Source of the DNA: Pseudomonas mosselii
Lineage (GTDB): Bacteria > Pseudomonadota > Gammaproteobacteria > Pseudomonadales > Pseudomonadaceae
Assembly: GCF_005796105.1 (NCBI RefSeq)
Contig: NZ_VAUO01000001.1
Span: 992,001 to 1,056,000 of the forward strand
Length of the DNA stretch: 64,000 bases
Direction of reading: 5' to 3'
Positions 17,595 to 26,832 of this stretch are shown here, piece after piece; the stretch's first letter is position 1; the number at the start of each line of letters is the position of its first letter. A program made the position numbers and the translations under genes. The notes beneath the pieces are model-generated. The model was not told the DNA's origin. It saw only the letters and a list, made by a program, of their open reading frames with translations, and made no database searches.

Positions 17595-18821
17595 ATGCCA
17601 AGTGCCAACCCTGCCCCACGCGGGCGTCCCGAACATGATCAACAAAGCGTCTTGCAGCAGTGGCTGGCGATTCTCTCAGTTGCCGTAGGCGCGTTTGCGC
17701 TGGTCACCAGCGAGTTTCTTCCGGTGGGCGTGCTCAACGATGTCGCCAATGACCTGGGCATCAGCGCCGGGCATGCCGGCCTGATGGTCACCCTGCCTGG
17801 CATCATGGCGGCCCTCGCCGCCCCACTGCTGTCGGTGGGCATCGGCGCCATGGACCGACGCTACCTGCTGACCGGCCTGACGCTGATCATGATCATCGCC
17901 AACTCGGTGGTGGCCTACGCCAGCGACTTCAGCCTGCTGCTGTTCGGCCGCGTGCTGCTGGGCATCAGTATCGGCGGGTTCTGGGCAACCGCCATCGCCC
18001 TAAGCGGACGCCTAGCGCCCAAAGGCGTGGGCGTGGCCCAGGCCACCTCGATCATCATGGTCGGGGTGACCCTGGCCACCGTGCTGGGCGTGCCCGTCGG
18101 CACCTGGCTGAGCGGCCTGCTGGGATGGCGCATGACCTTCCTGGTGACCGCGCTTCTGGGCGTCCCCGTGCTGCTGGCGCAAGTCTTCCTGCTGCCCCGT
18201 CTAAACCCGGAAAAAGCCATTCGCGTCAGTGACCTGCCGGCGCTGTTCATCAACCCACAAGCACGGGTTGGCCTGATCGCTGTACTGCTGATCGGCCTTG
18301 CGCACTTTGCCGCTTACACCTATGTCGCGCCATTCTTCAAGCACAGCGCCGGTTTCGATGGGCCGACCATCGGCTCGCTGTTGCTGCTGTATGGCGTGGC
18401 GGGCGTGCTGGGCAACCTCTTCGCCGGGTTCGCCGCCAACCAGAGCGTGCGCCACACCCTGATGCTGGTGGCGCTGATGATCGCCATCAGCACCGCACTG
18501 TTCCCTTACTTCGCCACCGGCCTGACGGGCGCCGCCATGCTAATCGCGCTGTGGGGCTTCGCCTTCGGCGCCTTCCCGGCCTGTGCCAGCATCTGGATGT
18601 TCGTCGTCGCGCCGAAGGATGTCGAACGCGGCATGCCACTGTTCGTGGCGATGTTCCAGGTGATCATCGCCCTGGGTTCGTTCTTCGGTGGGCAAATCGT
18701 CGATCAGGCAGGCAGCGCGGCGCTGATGAGCCTGGCCACCGCCCTGGTAGGCTGCGGCCTGGTCACTGTGCTGGTACTGGGGCGTAACGTCAGCAATAGC
18801 CTGGCGGCGCAGCCGGGCTGA
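17595..18821 (+). CDS. MFS transporter (DHA1 sugar/drug efflux type)
   Basis: 408 residues and about twelve membrane helices. The N-terminal region reads AFALVTSEFLPVGVLNDVANDLGISAGHAGLMVTLPGIMAALAAPLLS, as in the PbuE/NepI/AraJ-like DHA1 group. The loop GIGAMDRRYLL and the helix LLLFGRVLLGISIGGFWATAIALSGRL are family motifs. Such proteins expel sugars, nucleosides or drugs. It is a lone gene with 190 bp upstream. Confidence 0.87.
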   Translation: MPSANPAPRGRPEHDQQSVLQQWLAILSVAVGAFALVTSEFLPVGVLNDVANDLGISAGHAGLMVTLPGIMAALAAPLLSVGIGAMDRRYLLTGLTLIMIIANSVVAYASDFSLLLFGRVLLGISIGGFWATAIALSGRLAPKGVGVAQATSIIMVGVTLATVLGVPVGTWLSGLLGWRMTFLVTALLGVPVLLAQVFLLPRLNPEKAIRVSDLPALFINPQARVGLIAVLLIGLAHFAAYTYVAPFFKHSAGFDGPTIGSLLLLYGVAGVLGNLFAGFAANQSVRHTLMLVALMIAISTALFPYFATGLTGAAMLIALWGFAFGAFPACASIWMFVVAPKDVERGMPLFVAMFQVIIALGSFFGGQIVDQAGSAALMSLATALVGCGLVTVLVLGRNVSNSLAAQPG

Positions 18822-18887
18822 TCAGCGATAGCGTGACGCGTGACGCCTGCCGCCAGGGCCGAGATCGAATCGGCTCTGGCCGCCCAG

Positions 18888-19316
18888 GCGCAGCAGCTAG
18901 CCGTGCGCGTGCAGGCCGATGAGGCTGTCGAGTAGTACCTGCTACATGTGCTTGCCATGTTCGCCAATGGCGTGCGCGTCCCAATGCTCAACCTGCATCA
19001 TCAGGTACTGTTTGATACTGTCGATGCTGTTGGTCTGGTAAAGCTCTTTCTTCGTCGCCGGCATGAAGTTGCTCAGACGCGCATTCTTCTCATGGCTGAT
19101 CAGGCAGAGATTGCCAAACGCATTCAACGGTTCGGTGTCGAGCGGAGCATGGCCGTCCAAAGGGCGCTGTGGATAGTGATGCTCCACCGAACTGCGGAAG
19201 GTAAATGCGTAGGACCTCACACCGTTCACAACCTGCAAGACGCGGTGTACAACACGCTTGCGCCGCCTCGATGGATTCCCTTCACGCGTGAACCCTTGCC
19301 AGAGTATGCAGTCTCA
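18888..19316 (-). pseudogene. Remnant of a GmrSD/DUF262-DUF1524-type nuclease C-terminus
   Basis: The minus strand reads [10 protein letters not shown], then [28 protein letters not shown], and [13 protein letters not shown]. These are the H-H-x-P and GN-x-L-x-N motifs of the HNH-like DUF1524 domain and the C-terminal W-x3-I-x2-H tail of DUF262/DUF1524 (type IV restriction, GmrSD-like) proteins. It is broken at both ends. A TAG stop follows KHM although reading through gives QVLLDSLIGL, a normal family ending. A TGA precedes DCILWQGF, where the protein should continue. No N-terminal ParB-like (DUF262) half is present. The 700-bp gap 18822-19522 holds nothing else I can support. Confidence 0.65.
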
Positions 19317-19522
19317 GTGGGGGCCTTCGATCAGCACGGCCACCGCCTAATGCCACGCTGTGTGCCCCATGCGAATCTCGGACCTGCCCTTTGCTCCTCT
19401 GCACTTGCTGAGGGGCCCCCTAAGGTGTATTCAAACAGGATGTCCTGGCACTGAACGGCGCCAGGCAAAACGGCCTTATGCCCAGAGACACATTCACCAT
19501 GAAGCACAGGTTGGGATAATGG

Positions 19523-21613
19523 ATGGACGCGGATAACTCTCAAGCCACCGGCCACAGCGCCGGTACTGTCCACCCCCCCTTCACGGCCGATGCTTCGGAA
19601 CGTCTGCAACTGGCGTTGGACGCCGGGGCCATCGTGGGCACCTGGGTGTGGGACATTCCCAGCGACTGTGTCACGGCCGATGAGCGTTTCGCGCGTTCAT
19701 TCGGCCTGTCGCCGGTCAGATGCCAGCAGGGTATTCCCATCGAAGAAGCGTTCACCTCGATCCACCCTGACGACCACGCCCGTGTGAACCAGGCCATCGC
19801 CGAGGCCATGGCCTGTGGCGGCCTGTTTCGCTGTGAGTATCGCGTTCGCCAGCCCGACGCCAGCTTCAGGTGGGTCGAAGCCAATGGCCGTGCCGAGCTT
19901 GATGCCAACGGCGTAGCGGTCCGGTTTCCCGGGGTGCTGATGGACATCGAGTCGCGCAAGGTGGCTGAGGCCGAGCGTGACCGGGTGTCGGCGTTGTTGC
20001 GCTCTTTCACGGCTGCGGTCCCGGGGGTGGTGTATGCCAAGGACCTGGACGGCAGGCTGCTGGTGGCCAATGACGGGGCCACGCGACTGATTGGTAAGCC
20101 GCCAGAGTTCTACCTGGGCAAGACGGACCTGGAAATCCTCGAGGACAAGGCGCAAGCCCTAAAGGTGATGGCCACCGACCAGCGCGTCATGCACGGCGGC
20201 AAGGCGATACAGATCGAAGAGCAGGTCGACATGCCCGACGGCTCGGAAACCTACTGGCTGTCCGTCAAGGCACCGATGTACAGCGAGACTGGCGAGCTGA
20301 TCGGGCTGATCGGCTCATCCATCGATGTGACCGCCCGAAAAACCGCCGAAGCGTCGCTGGTGGAACTCAACCAGCACCTGGAAGCCAGGGTCAACGCCGC
20401 CATCGCCGAAAACGAGGCAGCCCAGGCTGCACTGCGCCAGTCCCAGAAAATGGAGGCCGTCGGGCAGTTGACCGGAGGCATCGCCCACGACTTCAACAAT
20501 TTGCTGGCCGGCATCGTCGGCAGCCTCGACTTGATCAAGCTGCAACTGAGCAAAGGCCGCACGGCGGACCTGGAGCGCTACCTGTCGGTAGCCTACGGCG
20601 CTGCGCAACGCGCCGCCGCGCTGACCCATCGCCTGCTGGCGTTCTCGCGGCGCCAGACGCTGGTGCCAGTGCTCACCGACGTCAATGCCTTGATCGGCGG
20701 CATGGAGGACCTGATCCGCCGTACCGTCGGGCCTTCGGTGCGCCTTGAGGTGCAGTTGTCGGCAACACAGGCCACCTGCCTGGTCGACCCTACTCAGGTC
20801 GAGAACGCATTGCTCAACCTGTGCATCAACGCCAGGGATGCGCTGCCCACAGGCGGCTCGATCATCCTGGAAACACTGAACCAGACGCTGGAAGCGGCTG
20901 AGTTGCACAACCCAGAGGTGCAGCCCGGCAGCTACTTGACCATCCGGGTCACCGACAACGGCACCGGTATGAGCGATGAAACCCTGGCCAAGGCCTGCGA
21001 GCCCTTCTTCACCACCAAACCCGTGGGCGCAGGTAGCGGCCTTGGCTTATCGATGATTTATGGATTTACCCGGCAGTCGCAAGGGCAACTGGGAATCGAA
21101 TCGCAACTGGGCAAAGGTACGCGAGTCACCCTGCAACTGCCCTGCCGCCACGAACCGGCGACAGCACCCGCAGCGGCAGACACAACCACGCAGATACCCA
21201 GTGCAAAGCACGGCGCCACCGTGCTGGTGGTCGACGACGAGCCTTCGGTGCGCATGTTCGTCAGCGAAGTGCTCGGCCGACTCGGCTATGTCGTCGTAGA
21301 GGCCGCCGATTCGAAGGCGGGCTTGCAGCTCTTGAACTCAGATACCCGTATCGACCTACTGGTCACGGATATCGGCCTGCCCGGAGGCACCGACGGGCGT
21401 AGGATGGCGCAAATCGCCCGCCAGCGCAGGCCCGACTTACCGATCTTGTTCATGACCGGCTATGTCGACCCTCAAGCGCTACAGGATTGCCCGCTGGAGC
21501 CGCACATGGCGATCGTTACCAAGCCATTCAGCCTGGAGTCGCTCAAGGTGCAACTGAACGCGCTCGTACAGCAGACGCCGCCACCTTCCTGTCTCCAGGC
21601 GCCGCGCGCTTGA
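19523..21613 (+). CDS. Hybrid sensor histidine kinase with two PAS domains
   Basis: 696 residues, with no membrane segment, so cytoplasmic. Order: PAS 1 (about 25-150, with the PAS_3-type FRCEYRVRQPDASFRWVE), PAS 2 (about 155-275), HisKA with phosphorylatable His322 in [11 protein letters not shown], HATPase (N-box near 432-440 LCINARDA, G-boxes DNGTGM and GSGLGLSM), and a C-terminal receiver with Asp616 in LLVTDIGLPGG. The kinase-receiver part is a close relative of the LOV kinase encoded next to it on the other strand. The PAS domains lack the LOV cysteine motif, so the signal is unknown. No DNA-binding partner is adjacent. Confidence 0.92.
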   Translation: MDADNSQATGHSAGTVHPPFTADASERLQLALDAGAIVGTWVWDIPSDCVTADERFARSFGLSPVRCQQGIPIEEAFTSIHPDDHARVNQAIAEAMACGGLFRCEYRVRQPDASFRWVEANGRAELDANGVAVRFPGVLMDIESRKVAEAERDRVSALLRSFTAAVPGVVYAKDLDGRLLVANDGATRLIGKPPEFYLGKTDLEILEDKAQALKVMATDQRVMHGGKAIQIEEQVDMPDGSETYWLSVKAPMYSETGELIGLIGSSIDVTARKTAEASLVELNQHLEARVNAAIAENEAAQAALRQSQKMEAVGQLTGGIAHDFNNLLAGIVGSLDLIKLQLSKGRTADLERYLSVAYGAAQRAAALTHRLLAFSRRQTLVPVLTDVNALIGGMEDLIRRTVGPSVRLEVQLSATQATCLVDPTQVENALLNLCINARDALPTGGSIILETLNQTLEAAELHNPEVQPGSYLTIRVTDNGTGMSDETLAKACEPFFTTKPVGAGSGLGLSMIYGFTRQSQGQLGIESQLGKGTRVTLQLPCRHEPATAPAAADTTTQIPSAKHGATVLVVDDEPSVRMFVSEVLGRLGYVVVEAADSKAGLQLLNSDTRIDLLVTDIGLPGGTDGRRMAQIARQRRPDLPILFMTGYVDPQALQDCPLEPHMAIVTKPFSLESLKVQLNALVQQTPPPSCLQAPRA

Positions 21614-21632
21614 GGTGCGGCCGGGGTGCCGC

Positions 21633-23231
21633 TCAGACCACCCCCGTCGGACCATCCAGGACCTGCCTCACCCGCCGAGCCAGGTCATGCGGCTGGCAGG
21701 GCTTGGAGATGACCTCGAACTCAGCGCCGCCGATATCGGTCCGCTCAATCGCACTCTGCGCATAGCCTGTCGTCAGCAATACCTTGATCTGAGGTTGCAA
21801 GCGCCGCACTTCCCGGGCAAGCATCACCCCGTTCATGCCGCCCGGCATGATCAAGTCGGTAAACAGCAAGTCGTAGCGCTCCCCGGCCTGAATCAGCTTG
21901 AGCGCCTCTCGGGCGTTGAGCACCATATCGGCGGCATAGCCGTAGTCCTCCAGCACCATTTTCGCCAGCTCCGCCACATCAGGCCGGTCTTCTACGATCA
22001 GGATCCGCTCGCTGCCTGCACTGCGCTGCGCCACTTTAAGCGGTGGTTGCTGCACCACCTTGGCGTCATCGACCGGGAAGTACAACCGCAGAGTGGTCCC
22101 TTCGCCCTCTTCGGTGTAGATCCGCGCCGTACCGTCAGACTGACGGGCAAAGCCATACACCATCGACAGCCCTAGACCCGACCCCTTGCCCTCTTCCTTG
22201 GTCGTGAAAAACGGGTCCATCACCCGCTCGCGAATACCCGCCGGTATGCCGATGCCATTATCGGTGATGGAAATGCTGACGTAACTGCCCGGCAGCAAGC
22301 CATCGAACGACAGGCTCAGGTCGGTGATCTGGACATTGCGAGTTTCAATGAACACGTGCGGGCGTTTACGCCCGATGAGCGCGTCCCGGGCATTGATGAA
22401 GATGTTCAGCAACGCCACTTCGGCCTGGGTCGCATCGATCCGGCAGTTGCGTAACTGGGTTTCGAGGTCGAACTCCACCGTCACATCGGCACCGAAGGTA
22501 CGCTCGATGATCGGCCGGACATCGTCTATCAGGTGATTCAGGTTGAGCACGCGCCCATGCAGTTTCTGCTTACGAGCGAACGCCAGCAGTTGCTTGGTCA
22601 AGGTGCTGGCGCGGTCCACTGCCGATTGCGCATGGCCGACACTGCGCCGGACCCTATCCAGGTCCGGCTGGGTCTTGTCTGCCTCACGCGCGATCAACCC
22701 CAGGTACCCGCCCATGACTTGGAGCAGGTTATTGAAGTCGTGGGCGATCCCGCCGGTCAATTGGCCCAAGGCTTCCATTTTCTGTGCCTGACGTAGCGCA
22801 TCCTCGGCATCGCGGCGCCGGCTCACATCCAGTTGCGAGGCGAAGTAGTAAATCAGATCGCCGCGCTCGTTGAAGATTGGCGAGATGAACAAGGCATTCC
22901 AGAAACTCGAACCGTCCTTGCGGTAGTTGAGAATCTCCGTGGCGATATCGACACGCTGCGTGATCGCCTCGCGCAGGCTGTCGACCATCGAGCGATCGGT
23001 GTCGGTTCCCTGCAGGAACCTGCAATTGCGGCCCAGTATTTCGTCCAACGCATAACCGGTCATTTCCAGAAATGCGCGGTTGGCGAAGATGATCGGGTTA
23101 TCGTCACGGTTAGGGTCGGTGACGATCATCGGCATCCGCGTGGTTTGCACGGCCGCGAAAAACATGTCATGGGGCAACCCGGAAATGTCGCCCGAAGCCT
23201 GGTTGCTGACCCGCGCCTTCTGGTCGGTCAC
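21633..23231 (-). CDS. LOV-domain blue-light hybrid histidine kinase
   Basis: 532 residues. The start is GTG at 23231, decided by a full GAGGAGGAG Shine-Dalgarno at 23238-23246. The LOV domain (about 20-135) contains GRNCRFLQG (67-75) with the adduct-forming Cys70 that links to FMN on blue light. HisKA follows (His164 in [11 protein letters not shown]), then HATPase ([21 protein letters not shown]) and a receiver with Asp459 in [11 protein letters not shown]. The architecture equals the LOV-HK known from plant-associated Pseudomonas syringae. It converges on the PAS kinase gene with 19 bp between stops and is divergent from the phytochrome gene across 231 bp. Confidence 0.95.
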   Translation of the reverse strand: MTDQKARVSNQASGDISGLPHDMFFAAVQTTRMPMIVTDPNRDDNPIIFANRAFLEMTGYALDEILGRNCRFLQGTDTDRSMVDSLREAITQRVDIATEILNYRKDGSSFWNALFISPIFNERGDLIYYFASQLDVSRRRDAEDALRQAQKMEALGQLTGGIAHDFNNLLQVMGGYLGLIAREADKTQPDLDRVRRSVGHAQSAVDRASTLTKQLLAFARKQKLHGRVLNLNHLIDDVRPIIERTFGADVTVEFDLETQLRNCRIDATQAEVALLNIFINARDALIGRKRPHVFIETRNVQITDLSLSFDGLLPGSYVSISITDNGIGIPAGIRERVMDPFFTTKEEGKGSGLGLSMVYGFARQSDGTARIYTEEGEGTTLRLYFPVDDAKVVQQPPLKVAQRSAGSERILIVEDRPDVAELAKMVLEDYGYAADMVLNAREALKLIQAGERYDLLFTDLIMPGGMNGVMLAREVRRLQPQIKVLLTTGYAQSAIERTDIGGAEFEVISKPCQPHDLARRVRQVLDGPTGVV

Positions 23232-23462
23232 GGTTATCTCCTCCTCGTTGCGTCTGACCGGTCACATCTGGACAACGCCGCGCGGCAGGTTACTCCCCGG
23301 CCCGCCGCGACGGCGGCTGGATAACGAACACGCACCGCCTGCGATTAACCGCCTAGACTGAGCAAATCTGTTGGGCAGTAACGCCCGCGAACCCGTAACA
23401 TGCCGCCAACACGCCACGGCAGCTGAACCTGCCAATGCCCCTATCGCCAACAGGCTGGACCG

Positions 23463-26024
23463 ATGGTTTCACACACTCACGTCAACCTGAGCAACTGCGA
23501 CCGCGAGCCGATCCATATCCCAGGCAGCATCCAACCGCACGGCTGCCTGCTCGCCTGCGATGCAGGCGCCGCCTTTGTACTGCGCCATTCGGCCAACGCC
23601 GGGGACATGCTGGGCACGACCCAAAGCATCAATGGTCAGACCCTGCACGCACTGCTTGGTGATGACGTCGCGCATGACATCCGCAACGCCCTGGCCCGTA
23701 CCCGCGAAGCCGGTCGGCCGGCCTTGATGTTCAATGTCAGCTTGGCCGGTGGGCGACTGTTCGACATTGCCGCGCATCTGTTCAAAGGCTGCGCGATCAT
23801 CGAGTTCGAGCCTGCCGGGAGCAGCGCCACAGAGCCGGTTGAACTGGCCCGTGCACTAATCGCCCAACTGCGCGAAGTCGACCAAACCAGCAAATTGTTC
23901 CGGGATTCGGCGCGTTTCGTGCGCGCCGTGCTGGGCTATGACCGGGTGATGATCTACCAACTGAGTGCCGACGGTGCCGGCAAGGTGGTGGCCGAAGCCA
24001 AGCGCGGCGACCTCGAAAGCTTCATGGGCCAGTATTTCCCGGCTTCGGACATACCCCAGCAGGCGCGTGCCCTGTATGTGCGCAACCGCATCCGGGTCAT
24101 CGCCGACGCCACCGTCAAGACCGTACCGATCGCTCCGCTGCGCGACCTCTCCGGCGAACCGCTTGACCTCTCCTACGCGCACCTGCGCAGCGTCTCGCCG
24201 ATTCATTGCGAGTACCTATGCAACATGGGGGTGGGCGCCTCGATGTCGATCTCGATCGTCGTCAACGGTGAGTTGTGGGGGCTGATCGCCTGCCATCACT
24301 ACGCACCCCGTACATTGGCCATGGGCCAGCGGGTGGCAGCCGAGATGTTCGGCGAGTTCTTCTCGCTGCACATCGAGACGCTGCGTACCCGCCAGCACCT
24401 AAACGCCGCGATGCACGTTCACAAAGCCTTGGACATCCTGCTGCGCAACGCTGGCCAGGCTACGGACATGGCCGAGTTCCTGCACTCACGGCTGGCGCAA
24501 TTCCAGCCCCTGATCGCCTGCGACGGCATAGGTATGTCGCTACAGGGCCGCTGGTCCTCGCTTGGGCTCACGCCACCGCTCAGTGCCATTCCCGATCTGC
24601 TGCGCCTGGCCGAAGGGGTCGCCGAAAGCCAGATCTGGGCCAGCAACCGGCTGTCCATGGCCCATCCAGCGGCCCAGGACTATTACGCGGAGGTTTCGGG
24701 AGTCTTGGTGATACCCATGTCGCAACAACCGCGGGATTACCTGCTGCTGTTTCGCAAGGAAGTGGTCGAAACCCTCGACTGGGCGGGCGACCCGAACAAG
24801 ACCTACGCCACCGGTACACACGGTGAACGGCTGACCCCGCGTAAAAGCTTCGCCATCTGGAAAGAGACCGTGCACCAGCAGTCACTGCCCTGGTCCGAGC
24901 AGGACCGGCAGTTCGGCGAGGCGATTCGCAGGGCCATCGTCGAGGTGGCCCTGCGCAACAGCGAACTGCTGGCCGACGAACGCGCCAAGGCCGAAGTACG
25001 CCAGCGCATGCTCAATGAAGAGCTCAACCACCGGGTCAAAAATATCCTGTCGCTGATCGGCGCACTGGTGGCCCACCCCAGCGCAGAAAACCAGACCCTG
25101 CAGGACTACGTCGCCACCCTCAAAGGGCGTATTCAGGCGCTGTCGTTTGCGCATGACCAGGTGATACGCGGCGATGGCGGTGGCCAGTTGGGCACGCTGC
25201 TGGAGGCCGAGCTGTCACCCTATGGCCGCCAAGCCGGGGCGATCGAACTCGAAGGGCCGCAGGTCTTGCTCGACGCCCGCGCCTATTCGGTGATGGCGCT
25301 GGTGCTGCACGAGCTGGCCACCAACGCAGCCAAGTATGGTGCGCTGTCGCGGGCCGGAGGCCAACTGCACGTGCAGTGGACGCTCGATGCCGGCGGTGCC
25401 TGCCAGATCAACTGGCTGGAGCGCGCAGGTCCAACCGTTCGCCCGCCCACCCGCCGCGGCTTCGGTTCGGTCCTGATTGACCGCAGCATCCCTTTCGATC
25501 TGGGCGGTACCAGCCAGGTTGAATACCTTCCCGAAGGCCTGCGCGGGCTGTTCCGAATCCCGGGGCGGCACCTGACGGTGTGCGAGAGCACCGACAGCCC
25601 CGCCCCGGCGGCAACCTCGGCACTGGCGCCTGCATCTGCCTGCGAGACACTGGCGCCTCTGTGTGTACTGATTCTTGAGGATCAACTGGTAATCGCCGTG
25701 GGCCTGGAGCAGATCCTGGCCGATGCCGGTATCGACGATGTGGTCACCACCAGCGCCGAGGACGAGGCCATGCGCTCGATTGGCCTGCGCGCGCCGGATA
25801 TCGCGGTGCTCGACATCAACCTGGGGCATGGCACGTCCATCGCCGTGGCCGAGGAGCTGGCCCGGCGCCAGATCCCATTCGTGTTCGCGACCGGCTACGG
25901 CGAAGGCGCCAACATTCCGCGCCACTTACTGCACGTCCCAGTGGTGCGCAAGCCCTACGATGCGCCAGGCATTCTGGCAAGCCTGCGCAACCTTGTGCAA
26001 AACCGCGCGCGGATAGATAGGTAG
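23463..26024 (+). CDS. bphP: Bacteriophytochrome, HWE-type hybrid histidine kinase
   Basis: 853 residues. The photosensory module is complete: N-terminal PAS with biliverdin-binding Cys12 (SNCDREPIHIPGSIQPHG), GAF with YFPASDIP (Asp196), His248 and His278, and PHY with the tongue motif PRKSF (459-463). The kinase is HWE type: His523 in ELNHRVKN, N-box His616 in LHELATNAAKYGAL and the W-x-E at 651-653. A receiver follows, with Asp784 in IAVLDINLG and Lys830. It should be a red/far-red photoreceptor. The biliverdin-making haem oxygenase (bphO), often next door in this family, is absent from the window. It is divergent from the LOV kinase. Confidence 0.96.
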   Translation: MVSHTHVNLSNCDREPIHIPGSIQPHGCLLACDAGAAFVLRHSANAGDMLGTTQSINGQTLHALLGDDVAHDIRNALARTREAGRPALMFNVSLAGGRLFDIAAHLFKGCAIIEFEPAGSSATEPVELARALIAQLREVDQTSKLFRDSARFVRAVLGYDRVMIYQLSADGAGKVVAEAKRGDLESFMGQYFPASDIPQQARALYVRNRIRVIADATVKTVPIAPLRDLSGEPLDLSYAHLRSVSPIHCEYLCNMGVGASMSISIVVNGELWGLIACHHYAPRTLAMGQRVAAEMFGEFFSLHIETLRTRQHLNAAMHVHKALDILLRNAGQATDMAEFLHSRLAQFQPLIACDGIGMSLQGRWSSLGLTPPLSAIPDLLRLAEGVAESQIWASNRLSMAHPAAQDYYAEVSGVLVIPMSQQPRDYLLLFRKEVVETLDWAGDPNKTYATGTHGERLTPRKSFAIWKETVHQQSLPWSEQDRQFGEAIRRAIVEVALRNSELLADERAKAEVRQRMLNEELNHRVKNILSLIGALVAHPSAENQTLQDYVATLKGRIQALSFAHDQVIRGDGGGQLGTLLEAELSPYGRQAGAIELEGPQVLLDARAYSVMALVLHELATNAAKYGALSRAGGQLHVQWTLDAGGACQINWLERAGPTVRPPTRRGFGSVLIDRSIPFDLGGTSQVEYLPEGLRGLFRIPGRHLTVCESTDSPAPAATSALAPASACETLAPLCVLILEDQLVIAVGLEQILADAGIDDVVTTSAEDEAMRSIGLRAPDIAVLDINLGHGTSIAVAEELARRQIPFVFATGYGEGANIPRHLLHVPVVRKPYDAPGILASLRNLVQNRARIDR

Positions 26025-26046
26025 GTGAGCGGGGACCGACGTTGGC

Positions 26047-26736
26047 CTAGACGCCCTGCTCACGCACCTGCTCGCGCGCCCGACCCAGGCTGTTGGTCAG
26101 GTGCAGGCGCATCGCGGCGCGCGCGAGCTCGGCGTCCTGCTGCGCGATAGCGGCGTACACCTGCTCGCGCTCGCGGATTTCCGCGTCGCGCTGAGGCGCC
26201 GGGCTTGGCCGTGCGGCAGCCATCAGGGTGTTGTGCAGGTGGGTCATGGAGTCGATGAAAAAACTGTTGCCCGTGCACTGAGCCACCAGCAGGTGAAAGA
26301 CGAAGTCGACACCTGCGGGCTGCGGATCGAGGCGCGTCGCATCGAGCGCTGCGCGCATCGCCTGTAACTGCTCCTCGCTTGCGCGTTGCGCGGCAATCGC
26401 GGCGGCTTCGATTTCCAGGCACAGGCGCAATTCGATGATCGCCACGGCGTTGTAGGCCGTGCTTTTTTCAGCGCCCGCCGCCTGTAGGTCGCCGGCCGGA
26501 ATCGCATCGACCACGAACGTGCCGATACCACGGCGCGTCTCTACCAGGCCTGCGGCCTGCAAGCGCGACATGGCCTCGCGCACCACCGTGCGGCTGACGC
26601 CACGCGCTTGGGTAACCGCTTGTTCGGTGGGAAGCTTGCTGCCCGCCGGCAACTCGCCCGAGAGGATCTGCTGCGAAAAGTCCTGCACCAATTGCTGGGC
26701 AAGGCTCAGGCGTCGATCGGAAGTGGCGTGCACCAT
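26047..26736 (-). CDS. GntR regulator, FadR/FCD subfamily (first of divergent pair)
   Basis: 229 residues. The N-terminal winged HTH is LPAGSKLPTEQAVTQARGVSRTVVREAMSRLQAAGLVETRRGIGTFV (about 30-76); the C-terminal FCD helical domain carries the metal/ligand residues in ELRLCLEIEAAAIA, FHLLVAQCTGN and the final H-x3-S (MRLHLTNSLGRAR). FCD regulators answer to sugar acids or other carboxylates. It is divergent from a second FCD regulator and next to the pectin cluster, so an acid-sugar effector is plausible. Confidence 0.9.
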   Translation of the reverse strand: MVHATSDRRLSLAQQLVQDFSQQILSGELPAGSKLPTEQAVTQARGVSRTVVREAMSRLQAAGLVETRRGIGTFVVDAIPAGDLQAAGAEKSTAYNAVAIIELRLCLEIEAAAIAAQRASEEQLQAMRAALDATRLDPQPAGVDFVFHLLVAQCTGNSFFIDSMTHLHNTLMAAARPSPAPQRDAEIREREQVYAAIAQQDAELARAAMRLHLTNSLGRAREQVREQGV

Positions 26737-26768
26737 TGGTTAGACCCATTCAAAACCGAAGAGGCTGG

Positions 26769-26774
26769 ATTATA
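26769..26774 (-). promoter_or_regulatory. -10 element of the leftward GntR gene
   Basis: The minus strand reads a perfect TATAAT here, 32 bases before the ATG at 26736. A weak -35 (CTTTCA-like) stands 16 bases further upstream. A rightward TATACT lies at 26800-26805, so two promoters face away from each other within the 96-bp gap. Confidence 0.45.
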
Positions 26775-26832
26775 GCCGCAGCCCAATGACTGAAAGCACT
26801 ATACTGGGTGCTGTTCACCGACGAGCACGACC

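Noticed and set aside
19331-19609. Minus-strand 92-codon frame as the N-terminal part of the decayed nuclease
   Set aside because: It overlaps the start of the PAS kinase and shows no DUF262 motif, so the remnant was not extended into it.
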